A DNA stretch of 64,000 nt from Zopfochytrium polystomum (GCA_025765615.1 JAIVFJ010000305.1:1-64000), one strand, 5' to 3'. Shown: positions 41,413 to 53,790, counted from the stretch's first letter. A program made the numbers and translations. The notes: generated from the letters alone by a model not told the origin.

Positions 41413-43957
41413 ATGCGGCCGTGGCTGACAATCGCCGCCTTCCTGGCAAGCCGCCCCCCCGGACGGCTTCCCGACGACAGCGAAGGCGGCGGCGACGAGA
41501 ACGATGAGGGCGGCGACGGAGGCGACGCCCGGCGCGCAGCGGCAGCGGCCGACGAGGACGACGAGGAGGAGAGCGACGAGAACGAGAGTGAGAGCGGCGG
41601 CGCGTGCGCGGACGACGACGACGACGACGAGGGCGAGGGCGACGACGATGAGTGCGGCGACGGTAACTACGACCATGGCGGTGGCGGCAGCAGCGACGAC
41701 GACGACGACGACGGGGACGGCGACGCCGCGCTGACGCCGCCGGCGATTGTGGTTCTTGCTGTGGACGAGTCGGCGGCGGCGGACGCCGAGCCCGAGGCCG
41801 CGGCGAGCGGCGGTGACTACGGTGGTTCGCCGCTACCGGTGGGGGAGGGTCTCCTGGAGTTCGCCGGGGCCTCTGGCTGCGGGCTGTCGCGCAGCGCGTC
41901 GGAGGACGGGTTTGTGACGGCTGGTGCGTTTTTTGCTGAGTTGTAGTTTGGATGCCTCGAAACACGCCACTCTCGCCCTTTTTTTGTTTTTCCAACCGGC
42001 TGACGGCCCAACCCCCCCCCCAACCAATTATTTTCAGCACCATCCCCGGCGCCGGTGCGATCTAAAGTCCAACCACACGTCGACGACGACGACAAAGAGC
42101 CCGTGACGGTGACCACGGTATAAAGCTCTGCTCCTGCTCCTCACTTACTTTCTCTCAACAGACCGCTCCCACTTCCCCTCCCTCCCCCCAAACCAGCTCG
42201 ACAACCTCGTAACCCACACCGCTGAGGCAGATAGTGATCCTTCCGATGGTATCGTGCCGGCGGCGGCGGCGGCGGCGGTGGACGACAGCCCCGCCGTGCC
42301 GGACGACCGCGCACCGCGGCTGTCGCCGCCGTCGTCGCCACCGCCACCGCTGCGGCGCGGTCGTCGCGCGGCGTCGGCGCCCGTGGCGGGCGGGGTCACG
42401 GCTGCGGCGGCGGCGGCTTCGGCAGCGACTTGTGCGGCTGTCGAGGAGGTGGAGAAGGCGAGCAGGGACGCGGAGGCCGGGGTTGTGGGCGGCGTCGAAG
42501 AGGATGAAGGTGAAGCTTTGACGGCGGCGGCGGCGGCGGCGGCGTTGGCGGCCGCGGGGGCGTTGCGGCGAAATCGGCAGCGTCGGGCGGCGGCGGCGCG
42601 GACAAAGCGGCTCGAGCGGCGGGTGCGGTCGGAGCGAGTCCGGCGGACGGCGGCGGAGCGAGCGGCCGTCGCGGCGGCCACCGCTGGCGACTTGGCAGCG
42701 TCCTCCGCGCGGGCGGCCACCGCGGCCGCCGACGCGCGGGTGGAGGCGCTTGCGGCCGCGCTCGGCGCGCGGCGGGCCGAGGTGCGTCGGCTGGCGGGGG
42801 AGGTCGCGGCGCGCGAGGCGGAGGCGGCCGGGCTGCGCGAGGAGGTCGGGTGGGTGAGTGCGCAGCGGGATGCGGCTGTCGCGGAGCTGGAGGGCGCCGT
42901 CGGCGGATTGGGGTGTTGGAGCGACGACGGGGTCGGCGCGTGTGAGGTGAGGTGCGGGGGGGAAGAGGGGGAGGACGGGGGCGAGCGGGAGGCGCTGTTT
43001 GAGCGGGTTGCCGCGGCGGTGTTTGAGAATGGGGAGATGCGGAGGGAGCACGCGGCGGCGCTGGAGCGGGTTGGCCGCGAGCTGGAGGAGGTGGAGGCTG
43101 CGTGCCGGGCGGCGGTTGAGGAGGCGGCCGCGGCGCTGATGCGGTCGCGGGGCGAGCGCGATCGGCTCACCAAGGAGCTTGCGGAGGCCGCGGCGGCCGC
43201 GGATGAGGCGCGGGCGGCGCTGGAGGAGATCGTGCGGAGGGCGGAGGCGGCTGAAGTAGCGGGCGAGGTGCGCGAGGCGGAGCTGCGCGAGCAGATTGCC
43301 CTCCTCGCAGGAGCGGCGGAGACGGCGGCCGAGGCGCATTCGGCTGCTGTGGTAGAGCTCGAGCAGAGGTACGTGGCGGAGACTCAGCAGATGCTCCTGC
43401 TGGCAGCGAAGCAGGCCGAAGAGGCGCGACTGGTGTGGACCGCAAAAGTCGACGAGACGGTCGTGGCGGCAGAACGGTTCGCGACGCTGCTCCACGAGAC
43501 CGTTGCGCACAAGGACGCTGAAATTGGAAGGTTGCGCGACGCCAACTCGACGCTGGCTGGCACCGTGGACAGTTTGCAACGGCAAGTGCAGCAGCAGGAG
43601 CAGCTGCTCAAGGCACCGTGCGATTCTTGCACACGATTGGCCTCCGACGCGGCGAGAGCCGCAGCGGCGGCTGCTGCTGCGCTGGCTTCCAGCGAGGACG
43701 AGCTCGCAGCGTCGCAGAACAGTGCAGCGGTGATGAAAGGGTACATTGCCCGGCTCGAAGACTTTGTGTCGGAAGTTTTGCGCAAGGGCAAGCAGTACGA
43801 GACGCGAAAGAAGGCGCTGGAGCGCAAGCTGCGGCAGAGCTCGGTGATTGGTGCAAACGTCGCTGGCTTTGGACATGCGGCCGTCCATTCCTTGACTTCT
43901 CCAAAATTCAGTCTCGCTTTGAGCGGGATTGGGCATCTCGGTCCGACCACACCGTGA
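41413..43957 (+). CDS. Ala-rich coiled-coil protein with acidic N-terminus
   Basis: Unknown function, 783 residues. Three exons: 41413-41923, 42038-42117 and 42197-43957, all GT-AG with preserved phase; the last intron uses the AAACCAG acceptor at 42196, because the nearer CAACAG would shift the frame into a stop. Residues ~20-130 are strongly acidic (Asp/Glu/Gly runs). The long last exon is Ala/Arg/Glu-rich with heptad-like periodicity for ~450 residues, consistent with an extended coiled coil. Its last ~120 residues are more varied and contain VMKGYIARLEDFVSEVLRKG, then KKALERKLRQSSVIG, the part most likely to be conserved. The start follows a poly-A tract; the ATG at 41413 is chosen because upstream codons are poly-Lys. 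GC content is extreme, giving long antisense shadow frames. Confidence 0.75.
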
Positions 43958-44528
43958 GCTCGTGGCTGGTACCACTTTTCGAGCGACAAGCTGGTTCAAA
44001 AATTTTGGATGGGGCTTTTTTTTTTTTCCGGAACCATCAGGGAAGGTGAGGAAATCAAGAAGAATCTTTAGGCAAAATGTATCAGTCCAAGTTGGCCTCA
44101 ACATTACCAAATAAAAGTGCTCGCTTTGACATGATTTCCAAAATGCTTTATGAGATCTCCATATCGAATCTGGCTATAGCGTCTAGCAATGGGGAAGCAC
44201 AGCTGAACTCAATACTAGGACTCACACACTGTGACTACTGCAACGCCTCGGCAGTAGCGCTCGCCCAAGTAAAAGGAATGTGGCATCCCGCTACACTCCG
44301 TTCTTATCTTCCGCAGTCCTACAAACAGACGACACGCAAGTTTATTTGTTGTCGTCGCCCTCACACTAGCGCGGTAGAAGTAGTGTTATACCCAAGGGTG
44401 AGAGAAGGTTGACCACAAGGACTCTGGCATCATACCAGCTCCGCAAGTATGGGAAATGTCCCACCTGACTAAGTATAAAATGTGTATGTGTTATATGTTT
44501 AATAGTAAAGCAAGAGCTCGTTGAGAAC

Positions 44529-45050
44529 CTAAACTATTGCCAACACCTTATCTGAGATAATTGAGAATCTCATAGTTTGAGCAGGCTGGGGTGGCAGCCC
44601 GCACGACTCAAAAGTAGTAAATGCCATAGTACTCACGTCACGAAATGCGCCAATCGTTTCCACAGAAGTTGCACTTGTTGCTTCTCTCGTCGACACCGTG
44701 CCCAAATCGGTTGACCCCGCCCGATGCACCAAACTCACCACCTGCTGCCGCTGGGAGCTCTTGAGTTTCAGCTTCATCGAACACATATTCTCCTTCAGAT
44801 TGCAAGTCTGACCATTCACGTTCCGAACAATCGTCCGAGCTATCCCCTGCAGTTCCCTGTGCAATGGAACGAGGTTCAACTTAAAGACATCACCGTGAGT
44901 TGAAAGTCCGAGTCTGGAAGGCCGTTGTCCACGAATTTTCGGTACATCTGCAGTTAATTTCATCCAAAGCTGCTTGACGATCTGTAAACACTCCCACTCA
45001 ATCCAATGTTGTTGCGATATTTGGGTTTTGATTTGGGATGACAAAGACAC
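44529..45050 (-). CDS. Unidentified ORF
   Basis: 173-codon frame with balanced composition, no signal peptide or membrane segment and no recognised family. Could be an exon, a relic, or chance. Neighbouring intergenic frames are clearly poorer. Confidence 0.22.
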   Translation of the reverse strand: MSLSSQIKTQISQQHWIEWECLQIVKQLWMKLTADVPKIRGQRPSRLGLSTHGDVFKLNLVPLHRELQGIARTIVRNVNGQTCNLKENMCSMKLKLKSSQRQQVVSLVHRAGSTDLGTVSTREATSATSVETIGAFRDVSTMAFTTFESCGLPPQPAQTMRFSIISDKVLAIV

Positions 45051-46895
45051 AGCTCTGCACCTGTGAGACTACACTGAGGTCTCAGTGATAAAGTCTAGGG
45101 ATTCTATTTGCAAAAACAAGCGTACCTGTCATAAAACCACAAGGATCCGGACCCCTATTATCATTCCCAGTTCTTTACTTTCCAAGGCGTTATCAAAGTG
45201 TATTTGCAGTTAACCCGTCTTTATTATTGGGCCTGCTTTTACTACTTTGTCTTAACAGTTTCCATTGTGCCAGGTGTTTCTCAATGTATTTTCTTTTTCG
45301 GTGACTAATGGAGACTGCCTGACTGCCCAGGGACGGGGTGCCTGACAGGCTGTACCCCATGCCCATCTAATTTATTATTTATTTTCAGCACTTGTACACA
45401 CACATAGGGTTGGGGGATGGCCCAGATCAGGGTCAAAGGAGTGAGTATAGTCTAACCCTGCAACATTCTTTAAGTGTCTTCCATTTTTCACTTCATTTTT
45501 TGTGTATATGAATCAGCATCCCTGTTACCACAAACCATGTCCGTTATAATGATAGCAACACTAGTTTTAAGTCATGAAAGCGCTAGCCCATTACAAAAAG
45601 TAGTATAGTAGACCGCTGAGTGTGTCTACTTAATTGGATTTTGTACCTTGCTTGGGGGTTCTAACAAGTTGAGGAAACGAATTCGCCAGAATCACAGATG
45701 CTTCTTCACAAACTGCTCTCAATGTTCAAGTTGAAATGTTGATTTGCACCGTGCCGGGACCCATAAGAAAGGGCAACCACATTAATCGACGCCGTACTGT
45801 TCATGTGCCCATTCGCACGTGCCCCCACAGTCACTTCCGCCACACCAAGACCCCTTGATGGGACCACCCTCCTGACAGCTCTGTCTGCAGCACAGTCATG
45901 GCTCATCAAAGTCACCCCTTCATTGAGACATAAGACAAATCCGCCAGATATAAATAGCCCAGCTCGATAGTCGATATTAGCTTCGCACTTCGCTCTACAC
46001 TATGCACCACTCACTGCTGCTCTTCGCACTCCAAATCGAAATCACAACATACCCATCTGAAAATGGGCAATGGTGGTCTTTCTGTGTGCCATGAGGCCAT
46101 GGGAGGCAAAAATGTCTCCCATAACTCATGTGCTTAATGGAAATTTCCTGGTGAACTGGTTTGATCATTCCAGACCCACCCAACACAGAAACAACAGTTG
46201 CGGCCTTAGGCAGTTTCAGGCGGTTGTGGTGCTGCCAGCGGCATTCCTGGAACTAAGAATAGTTCATTGGAAGAATGTGCCTGTTTCGGAGGCAGGGTTC
46301 CTGAGGCCATCAGATTTACGAAACGCCGCGAAACGCCGTTATTCAATACTTCACTGGTTCAAGCAAAAGTGCGTGCAACGTGGAGTGTGCGCAAGCTCGC
46401 AGGGTCGGCAGAGTGCTTTGCTATTAATGTGTGGCCAACAGTTTCAAAATAAATCTCCGCCTGGGAATCAATTTCGTTCCTTTTTTTCTGCGCTGAGCCG
46501 TTCTGCGTGAGTGACGATGATCGATGAAGATGCGCCGCATGAACTTTCTTTCGGAGAAACACACAATCTTTCATGCGCGGGGGTCTGCGTCGACCATGCA
46601 TCGACCGACCGACCGACCGACCGACAGACCGACTTCTTCGCTATTCCAATCCTCTCGATTTTTTTTTCTTTTTCTTTTTTCCCCTTGGCCGCACACATCG
46701 AACTTGTCTCTCTATTGCCTGTTTCGCATTTTTTTTTTGTTTGCCTGTGCGGCACATTTACTACTCTCTTCCATGCTGGAAAAAGATAGAGACAACCTCG
46801 CCTGTTGCCGGATTAGGAAGAAGTGGGGCCAATCATGCTCGCAGAGTTTGAGGATCGAAGCAAGTGGGAGAAAAATGATGGGGGGAAAAAAGGAC

Positions 46896-46908
46896 CGAGA
46901 GAGAGAGA

Positions 46909-47003
<95 letters not shown>

Positions 47004-47100
47004 CGAGAGAGAGCGATAGAGAGAGAGCGAGAGTGACAGAGAGAGAGAGAGAGACAGAGACAGAGAGAGAGAGCGAGAGAGAGAGAGAGAGAGACAGACG
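46896..47100. repeat. (GA)n microsatellite upstream of the xylanase gene
   Basis: About 100 bases of pure GA followed by GA with CGA, ACA and GTGA interruptions. Confidence 0.9.
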
Positions 47101-47396
47101 GAGACAGACAGAGAGAAGGAGACTCTCCTCCACGCCCTCCTCGCACACACCCCTTTCTGCCGCTCTTGATTCATTGATTGACTGAATGCATTGAAAACAA
47201 GCGGTCAACCAACCCCTTGCTGCCCAATTAATCCAATCCCATCCGTCGAGGCCGCCACCGCCGCCGACGGTCAACCCGACCCAAGACCGTGACTTTCCTC
47301 CCCCCTTCTACCCTTCTACCCACCTTCTACCCCCAGCCCTCTTTCCCCTCGTGCCTACACACACGCACTCAGCAGCATCCTTAAAAGAAAGAAGCA

Positions 47397-50013
47397 ATGC
47401 CGGCGACTCCTCCTCTGGCATCGTCCGCATCGCTGTCAAAGCCCACATCACCGACAAAAACCACCGTCGCCTCAACGGCGCTGGCCCTGGTCGCGGTCGC
47501 GGCAGCGCTCGTCGCCGCCCCGTCGCCGGCCGCCGCGGCCATCGGCGGCGCGAACCTCAACACGCTGTTTGTCGCAAAGGGCAAAAAGTTCTTTGGCACC
47601 GCCACAGACAACCCCGAGCTCACCAACGCCGCCTACGTGTCGATCCTCAACACAAAGACCGAGTTTGGCCAGGTCACCCCCGGCAACTCGCAAAAGGTTC
47701 GCCAGCCACACTTTCGTCATTTCTACTTTCTTCCACCATTTTTTTTTTTCTTCTTCTTTTGTTTCTTTCGTGGTTACCACTAAATCGTTACATCCAAAAG
47801 GTCGATGCGACGGAGCCGACCCAGAACGTCTTTGCGTTCACCAACGGCGACACCATCGTGAACCAAGCCATCGGCAACGGCCAGCTGGTGCGCTGCCACA
47901 CGCTCGTCTGGCACAGCCAGCTGCCAGCGTGGATCACGGGCGGCACGTGGACCAACGCGACGCTGATTGCGGCGATGCAGAACCACATCAAGAACGTAGT
48001 GACGCACTACAAGGGCAAGTGCTACTCGTGGGACGTTGTGAACGAGGCGTTCAACGACGACGGCACGTACCGGCAGAGCATCTGGTTCAACACGATCGGC
48101 AAGGCGTACATCCCGCTCGCGTTCCAGTTCGCGGCCATGTACGACCCGGCCGCCAAGCTGTACTACAACGACTTTAGCAACGAATTCGCGGGCGCCAAAT
48201 CCTCCGCGAACCAGCAACTCGTGCGCGAGCTCAAGGCAGCCGGCGTGCGGATCGACGGCGTGGGGTTCCAGTCGCACTTCATCTCGGGCTCCACGCCGTC
48301 CTACGCGACGCAGCTGGCCAACATGAACGCGTTCACCGCGCTCGGCGTCGAGGTTGCAATCACCGAGCTCGACGTCCGGATCCAGCTGCCGACGACCGCG
48401 GCCAAGCTGACGCAGCAGGCGAACGACTACGTCGCGAGCGTCAAGGCCTGCGTCGACACCCCCGGCTGCGTCAGCGTCACCGTGTGGGACTTTTTCGACA
48501 CGTTCTCGTGGGTGCCAAGCGTCTTTGCCGGGTTCGGCGCCGCGTGCTTGTACGACGCAAACCTGCAGCCCAAGCCGGCCTACACCGCCCTGGCTAGCTT
48601 GCTCGCCGGCGGCGCCGCCGCCGCCGCCCCCGCCACCACTACTACCACCACCACAACCGCCGCCGCGGTCGCGGCCCCCTCACCGTCGCCCAAGCCAACG
48701 ACAACGGCGTCGCCCACGCCCAAGCCAACCTCGACCCCGTCGCCGGCGCCCAAGCCAACTACGACAGCGACTCCGGCGCCCAAGCCGTCATCGACAAGCG
48801 CCAAAGCCCCGGCGCCGGCGACGACGACCACGACAGCCGCGGCGGCGGTTGCCGCGCCCGCACCCGCCGCTGCTGGCGCGGCTGCCGACCGCACGCTGGG
48901 GACCGGCATCACGGGCTCCTGCTGGGGCGGCGGAGGGGCTGCCGCGGCGGCGATCCTGCAGCTGAACATCAACCCGCCGCCCGCGGCCGAGAGAGGTCTC
49001 GCGTCCTACACGATCGCCGTCAGCGCTGGGTTTACGATCTCGCAGCAGTGGCCGCTCAACACGTTTACGCTCGCCGGCAACACCCTGTCGTTCACCGAGG
49101 TCGATGACCAGGTGGGGAAGGAGCCCGGCGCTCCGATATATATATTTTTTTTTTGTCCCTTTTTTAGTTTTATTATTTTTTAATTTTTAACCCGGTGGGT
49201 TCTTTTTTTCTCGCAGCCAAACCCAGGTCTGGTCATGCAGTTTGGCGCGGGAGTCGACTGCGTCGGCGGGCTGCTGAGCCCGCCCGTGACGGCGACCGTT
49301 GCCGCGACCTCGGGCGGCAAAGCGCTGATGCTCGCGTTCACGGGTACCGGCCTGACCGCCGCCGCGGCAGCGGCCGCGGGCGGCGGTGGCGGGGCTGCCG
49401 CACCTGCCCCGGCAACGACGACGACAGCGGCGGCGGCGGCACCTGCAACGGGCGGCGGCGGCGGCGGCGCGACGGGCGCAGGGGTCCCAGTGACGCTCAA
49501 GTCGACGCTGGGCATGTGCTGGACGTCCGGCGGGACGACGATGGTCAACGTGCAGCTGTTGGTGTCGGTGAACGGGCACCAACCGATGGGCGACGTGGAC
49601 GGGCTGCCGGCGCTGACGCTGACGTTCAACGGCGCGACGGCGGTCGGGCCGGCGGCGACCACGTGGAATGTGGCCGGAGTCGGGTTCGCGGGCAACGCGT
49701 GGTCGTTCCAGACGCTGGACGACCAGCCGAGCATCGGTACCGTGTCCTTCCTACCCCCCCTTTTTTTTTCTTTTTTTCTTTTTTTTCTTGGATCCTTTGC
49801 GTGTGCACTTTTTTCTTTTTCGCCGACTGCTTTGTCAGTCAATCCACCGAGAGAGTTCTTGATCTTCAGGCGTCTCATTGCTAATAACCCTTACTTTTTT
49901 TTTCACCTACAGGCGGCAACTTCCCCGTGACCGGTATTGCCTGCACCAACGGACAGCCGCAAGGTCTCACGCTGTCGGCGTCGGCGCCCGGGTTTGCGGT
50001 CAACGTTCAGTAA
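47397..50013 (+). CDS. Secreted GH10 endo-1,4-beta-xylanase with two C-terminal modules
   Basis: Extracellular xylan-degrading enzyme. Four exons (47397-47696, 47801-49111, 49217-49736, 49913-50013) keep phase and give 743 residues. A hydrophobic stretch [20 protein letters not shown] (~28-47) is the signal peptide, after an unusually long polar start. The GH10 domain (~50-370) shows VWHSQLPAW, the acid/base Glu182 in DVVNEAF, the nucleophile Glu289 in ITELDV, and WDFFDTFSW; the fold looks slightly short at its start. A Pro/Thr/Ala linker with [14 protein letters not shown] repeats (~371-460) leads to two related C-terminal modules (~462-600 and ~625-743), each starting near a Cys-Trp pair ([14 protein letters not shown]) and sharing [20 protein letters not shown] ends. 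These may bind carbohydrate; I do not recognise the family. A truncated copy follows downstream. Confidence 0.92.
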
Positions 50014-50963
50014 ATTGCGCTTGAGGCCCTAACGCCATTTCGGCATGGACATCTGGCGCCAAACCCTGCTGTAGCCTCCCCTTCCCTCTTTTTCTTCCTT
50101 TTGGAAGTCTTCACTATCCCCCAACCCGGGCTCACTTTTACCCCTATTTCAGATGCCAGCGCAGTAACCACCGGAAGCACCAGCCTCCCTTTCTCGGTCG
50201 CCTATCAACCTTCCTGTAAACGTTCTCCCCTTCGTTTTCTGTTCTTTTTGTCGCTCCTTTCTTATTTTGTTCTCTCTCTATCTCTCCCGTTTTCGCGTGT
50301 CGCGGTGTCTCAGGTCCCGGGCTGAAAAGAAATTACCACTTTAACACAAAGTCACGAAGAACCAATATTACTTTTGGTCGCATCGAGCTTTTTTTCCTTT
50401 CGCAACCAGCCCCATCCCCGACTTAGGGTAGCTAACCCGCACGCGGAAACAAGCAAAAGAACGTCAGAACGCAATCTGTGCTCGCAAAAAGGGCTGTGTT
50501 TGTTCTGTCCAATGGGTGAAACTCCCTCCGAAAAACTCAATATACAAAAAAAAAAGAAAATCCCGACCAAACGTCAAATTTGTTGAATCCGCGAGACCCA
50601 AGACACGCACGCGGTATCACGTGTGTGTTTTCCCTTGTCACTCGCTACAATGATAACACTACTGGCTTCCACTCAACTCGCTTCGCATCGCGCGACGCAC
50701 CCGCGCCGCGCCACCGCTCGTTCGCCTGATCTAAACTGTCGCACAACTACCGCGGGTCGTCGCCTCCGTATGGGACTTATAGATCCAACGTCTCCGACGC
50801 CGACGCTGACGACGACCTCGACCTCGAAATGGATTCTTTAAAATGTAAACCCAGTACGATTTTCATATTCTTCCAATAATTGCTTTCTCAACTTCTGCGG
50901 CTACTGCAAGTTACAAAGGGACATTACAGCTTACTTCCCCTTAACTGAACCTTCCATTTAACT
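50014..50963. other. 3' flank of xylanase gene
   Basis: The first ~300 bases (TTCGGCATGGA ... CAAACCCTGCTG ...) are repeated downstream of the truncated xylanase copy at about 51480-51760. No gene in the remainder. Confidence 0.55.
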
Positions 50964-51435
50964 CCGCCGTACGGGACGCAGCTGGCCAACATGAAGGCGT
51001 TCACGGCGCTCGGGGTGGAGGTTGCGATCGCGGAGCTGGACATCCGGATGCAGCTGCCGGCTGGCTCAGTAGGCGAACGAAAGCGTCGCGAGCGTCAAGG
51101 CCTGCGTCGACACCCCCGCCTTCGTCAGTGTGACCGTGTGGGACTTTTTCGACTCGTTCTCGTGGGTGGTGAGCGTGTTTAGCGGGTTCGGCGCTGCGTG
51201 CTTGTACGACGTCAACGTGCAACCAAAGCCGGCCTACACCGCCCTGAGCAGCCTGCTCTCCGCCGGCCTCGCCACCACCACAACCGCCGCGCAGCGGCGG
51301 TCGCAGCCCCCTCCCCAGCGCCCAAGCCAACGACAACGGCGTCGCCCACCCACCGCTTCGCCGACCCCAAGCCAACGACCACGCCCAATTCAACGACGGC
51401 AGCGCTGCCACTCACCGAGGTCGACGACGGGGTTA
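50964..51435 (+). pseudogene. Truncated tandem copy of the GH10 xylanase
   Basis: Starts inside the catalytic domain ([20 protein letters not shown], keeping the nucleophile block AELDI), has a frame-breaking deletion at about 51060-51090, then resumes in another frame with [20 protein letters not shown] and [20 protein letters not shown]. The linker is shortened and frameshifted and ends in a TEVDDG remnant of module 1; everything after that is lost. The first two-thirds of the catalytic domain, including the acid/base Glu, is missing. Confidence 0.88.
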
Positions 51436-51848
51436 CTTCAGCTCTGTTTTTTTTTTTTTTTTTGTGCGACAACGCAATTATTTCGGCATGGAAATCTCGC
51501 CTCCTGCTGCCAAACCCTGCTGCGGCCCGCCCTCTCCTTTTTTTGCTCTTTCTTTTGAAATTCTTCAGTATCGCTCCCTCACTTATACCTTGTTTCATAA
51601 CCGCCGCAAGTACCATCGTACCTTCCTCGATCCTGCCAACTTTATTGTAAACCTTCCCCCCTATTTTTCCTTTTCTTTTGTCGCCCGTGCTTCCCTTTTT
51701 CTTTTTTTGCTCTCTCCCGCTTTATCTCTGGCTTTTTTGCGTCTTCGGCTATTGGCGCTCGTGGCAGATTCACGCGTGCCGTGTTCCCGGGAGGTCGGGC
51801 GGATTCTCTCCAAGGCAAACAGTCTATCTGCATTCCCGGTGGGTTACA
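51436..51848. other. 3' flank of the pseudogene
   Basis: Duplicate of the intact gene's 3' flank, then ~90 bases of unassigned sequence up to the duplication arm. Confidence 0.5.
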
Positions 51849-52226
51849 GCTGCGAAACGTGACGCAGTTAACTACAACGAGCTGAAGGTAAATGATGAAA
51901 GTCGATGGAGTTCTTGGAGAGGGAGAAAGCAACGAGAAACATGAAGGGAAGAAGAAAGTAAGAAAGAGAAGAGAGAAAACGGTGAGTGACTGAGAACAAA
52001 AGTTAGAGAGTGAGAGGAAAAGGGGGAGAGATTGGCATTTAAGTGCAAGGCGGAGACGAGTAAAACGAGAGAAAGACGGGGGGACACATAAGTAAAGACG
52101 GAGACATATTCTGAATATCGGCCTGTTGCATTTGCTCCATGCAGCCAGCCCCCAGCGAATTTAAGTCCATCTTGAGCGATAATGCAGCGAGTAGGGCAGA
52201 GCTCTCTTTTGCGGGTCATCTTATCA

Positions 52227-53383
52227 TTATTTCTTGCGTCCACCCTTGAAATAGAGCTTGTCAGTGCGTGCTGCCAATCATCAACACCCCCCACCCGTGC
52301 CCTGCGTATGCCCTTACCTTGCTGCTCGACGCTCCAGACGAGCTCGCACCACCGCTGCCGCCGCAGGATCCGTTCACCATCTTGCATGCCGACGCAGGAA
52401 TCTCCTTGTGCACCAACACCTCCTCGGTCATCCTCCCCCACCGCTGGCCTCGGTTCACAACCTTCTGATGCGGGTCCGTCGGGTTCGCTTTGTTATTTGC
52501 AAACTTGCCGTCACCGGACTTATCCGGCCGCCCAACATTCGAGCTTTTAGTCATGTCGACCGTGCGCCCCAATTTCGACTTGTCGATCTGGGAAGAGTCA
52601 GCATTGGGGGCGTTCGAGCTTAGAAACAGGAAAAGACGGAGCTCTCCTCACAAATGCGCTCACCTCCACAATACCGTGGCCACCGCCCTTGTTGTTGTAA
52701 AACTCGGCGCGCGCCTTGCTCTTTGTGGTCGAAATCCAGTCCGACTGCGCCTGGTGCTGGTTCCCGACGTGGCACGTCGGGCACTTTGGCGCGCCGCCGT
52801 TCGGACAGTCGGTGCAGGTGTTCCCCTTGCCCGGCGCGGGCTTGCTCCCGGACGCCGACGACGACACCATCGGCTTGCCCGCCTGCAGGTTCTTCTTGTC
52901 CTCCGCCGAGATCGCCCGGTACAGCGGCGCGGGCTTTGACGACTGCTGCGACGACGGCGAGGGGTTGCGACGTTCGGCTTGCGGCTGCCGGCCGCTGGAT
53001 GCCGGCCGCGATGCAGGCTGCGACCGCCCAACGCCGGCGCCCGCTCCACTACCACCGCCACCACTGCTGGGACGGCCCCCGCCGCCTCCACTACCGGCGC
53101 TGGTGCGGCCTCCGCCGCCTCCGCTTGTGCGGCTGCCGCCGCCACCACCACCACCACCCCCGCTGCGGCCGCCGCCGCCTCCGCCGCCGCCGCCGCCCCC
53201 AGACGAAGAACCGCCGGTCTTGCACGGCTTGCTGCCGCAGAGACCGGGGGTGGGAGCTGCGTCAACGGTGGGCAGCTCCAGCAGCTGCACGAGGGAAGCG
53301 AGCACGAGCGGGAGGAGGACGAGGAGGAGGAAGACGGCCCGGGCGGCCGGCTTCTGCCGGTGAGGAGTTCGTGTGCGGGACAT
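52227..53383 (-). CDS. Secreted Gly/Ser-rich protein with CxxC-x7-CxxC motif, copy 2
   Basis: Paralogue of the gene at 24845-25946, family not recognised. Exons 53383-52664, 52587-52318 and 52244-52227; 335 residues. Signal peptide (VFLLLVLLPLVLASLVQLLE), a Gly/Ser/Arg repeat region about 18 residues longer than in copy 1 (Gly runs of 8-12), then the same C-terminal half: KPAPLYRAISAEDKKNLQAG, CTDCPNGGAPKCPTCHVGNQ, DWISTTKSKARAEFYNNKG, and the five-residue last exon. The C-terminal half is nearly unchanged between copies while the repeat region differs, so selection seems to act on the Cys-containing half. Start ATG at 53383 chosen to match copy 1; the frame is open further upstream through microsatellite DNA. 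Confidence 0.8.
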
Positions 53384-53490
53384 TGCTTGTGGGAGCAGTG
53401 CGAATGTGGCGGATATAAAGTGCTTGTGTTTGTTAATGGCGTTTGGTAGCCCATCAGAGGGAGGAAGAGAGAGAGAGAGTGTGTGTGTGT

Positions 53491-53499
<9 letters not shown>

Positions 53500-53568
<69 letters not shown>
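53500..53568. repeat. (GA)n microsatellite
   Basis: Nearly pure GA, ~68 bases, in the 5' flank of the copy-2 secreted gene. In the left arm the same place holds CT runs of different length. Confidence 0.9.
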
Positions 53569-53569
<1 letters not shown>

Positions 53570-53789
53570 CAGGACAAAAATAAATAAAAAAGAAGAAAAA
53601 CTGCTGCGCCCGAAGGAGACACACAGAGTTTCGTGTTCCGAACGCCGCAGGCACGACTGTCCCCGAGTGACGTCGGCATTCGGAATACACAATACACACC
53701 GTTTGCATTTTTTGTTAGTTTTTCTTTTCTCCGGTTTTTATTATTTCACAGTAGGAACTTCCCACACGCAAAAATTTGATTATAAAAAA

Positions 53790-53790
<1 letters not shown>

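Larger units (their letters stand above)
43958..47396. other. Intergenic between coiled-coil and xylanase genes
   Basis: Mostly AT-balanced DNA without a recognisable gene. A minus-strand frame at 44529-45050 has protein-like composition (for example ECLQIVKQLWMKLTADVP) but no known domain. From 46590 a (CGAC)n run, then a (GA)n run at 46896-47100, precede the xylanase and probably sit in its promoter region. Confidence 0.5.

Noticed and set aside
42155..44110. 651-codon open frame on the minus strand opposite the coiled-coil gene
   Set aside because: Shadow frame caused by extreme GC content; Arg/Pro/Leu-rich, no domain, and the plus strand has a spliced model with good junctions.
47780..48277. 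Minus-strand open frames across the xylanase exon
   Set aside because: GC-driven antisense shadows of the GH10 gene.
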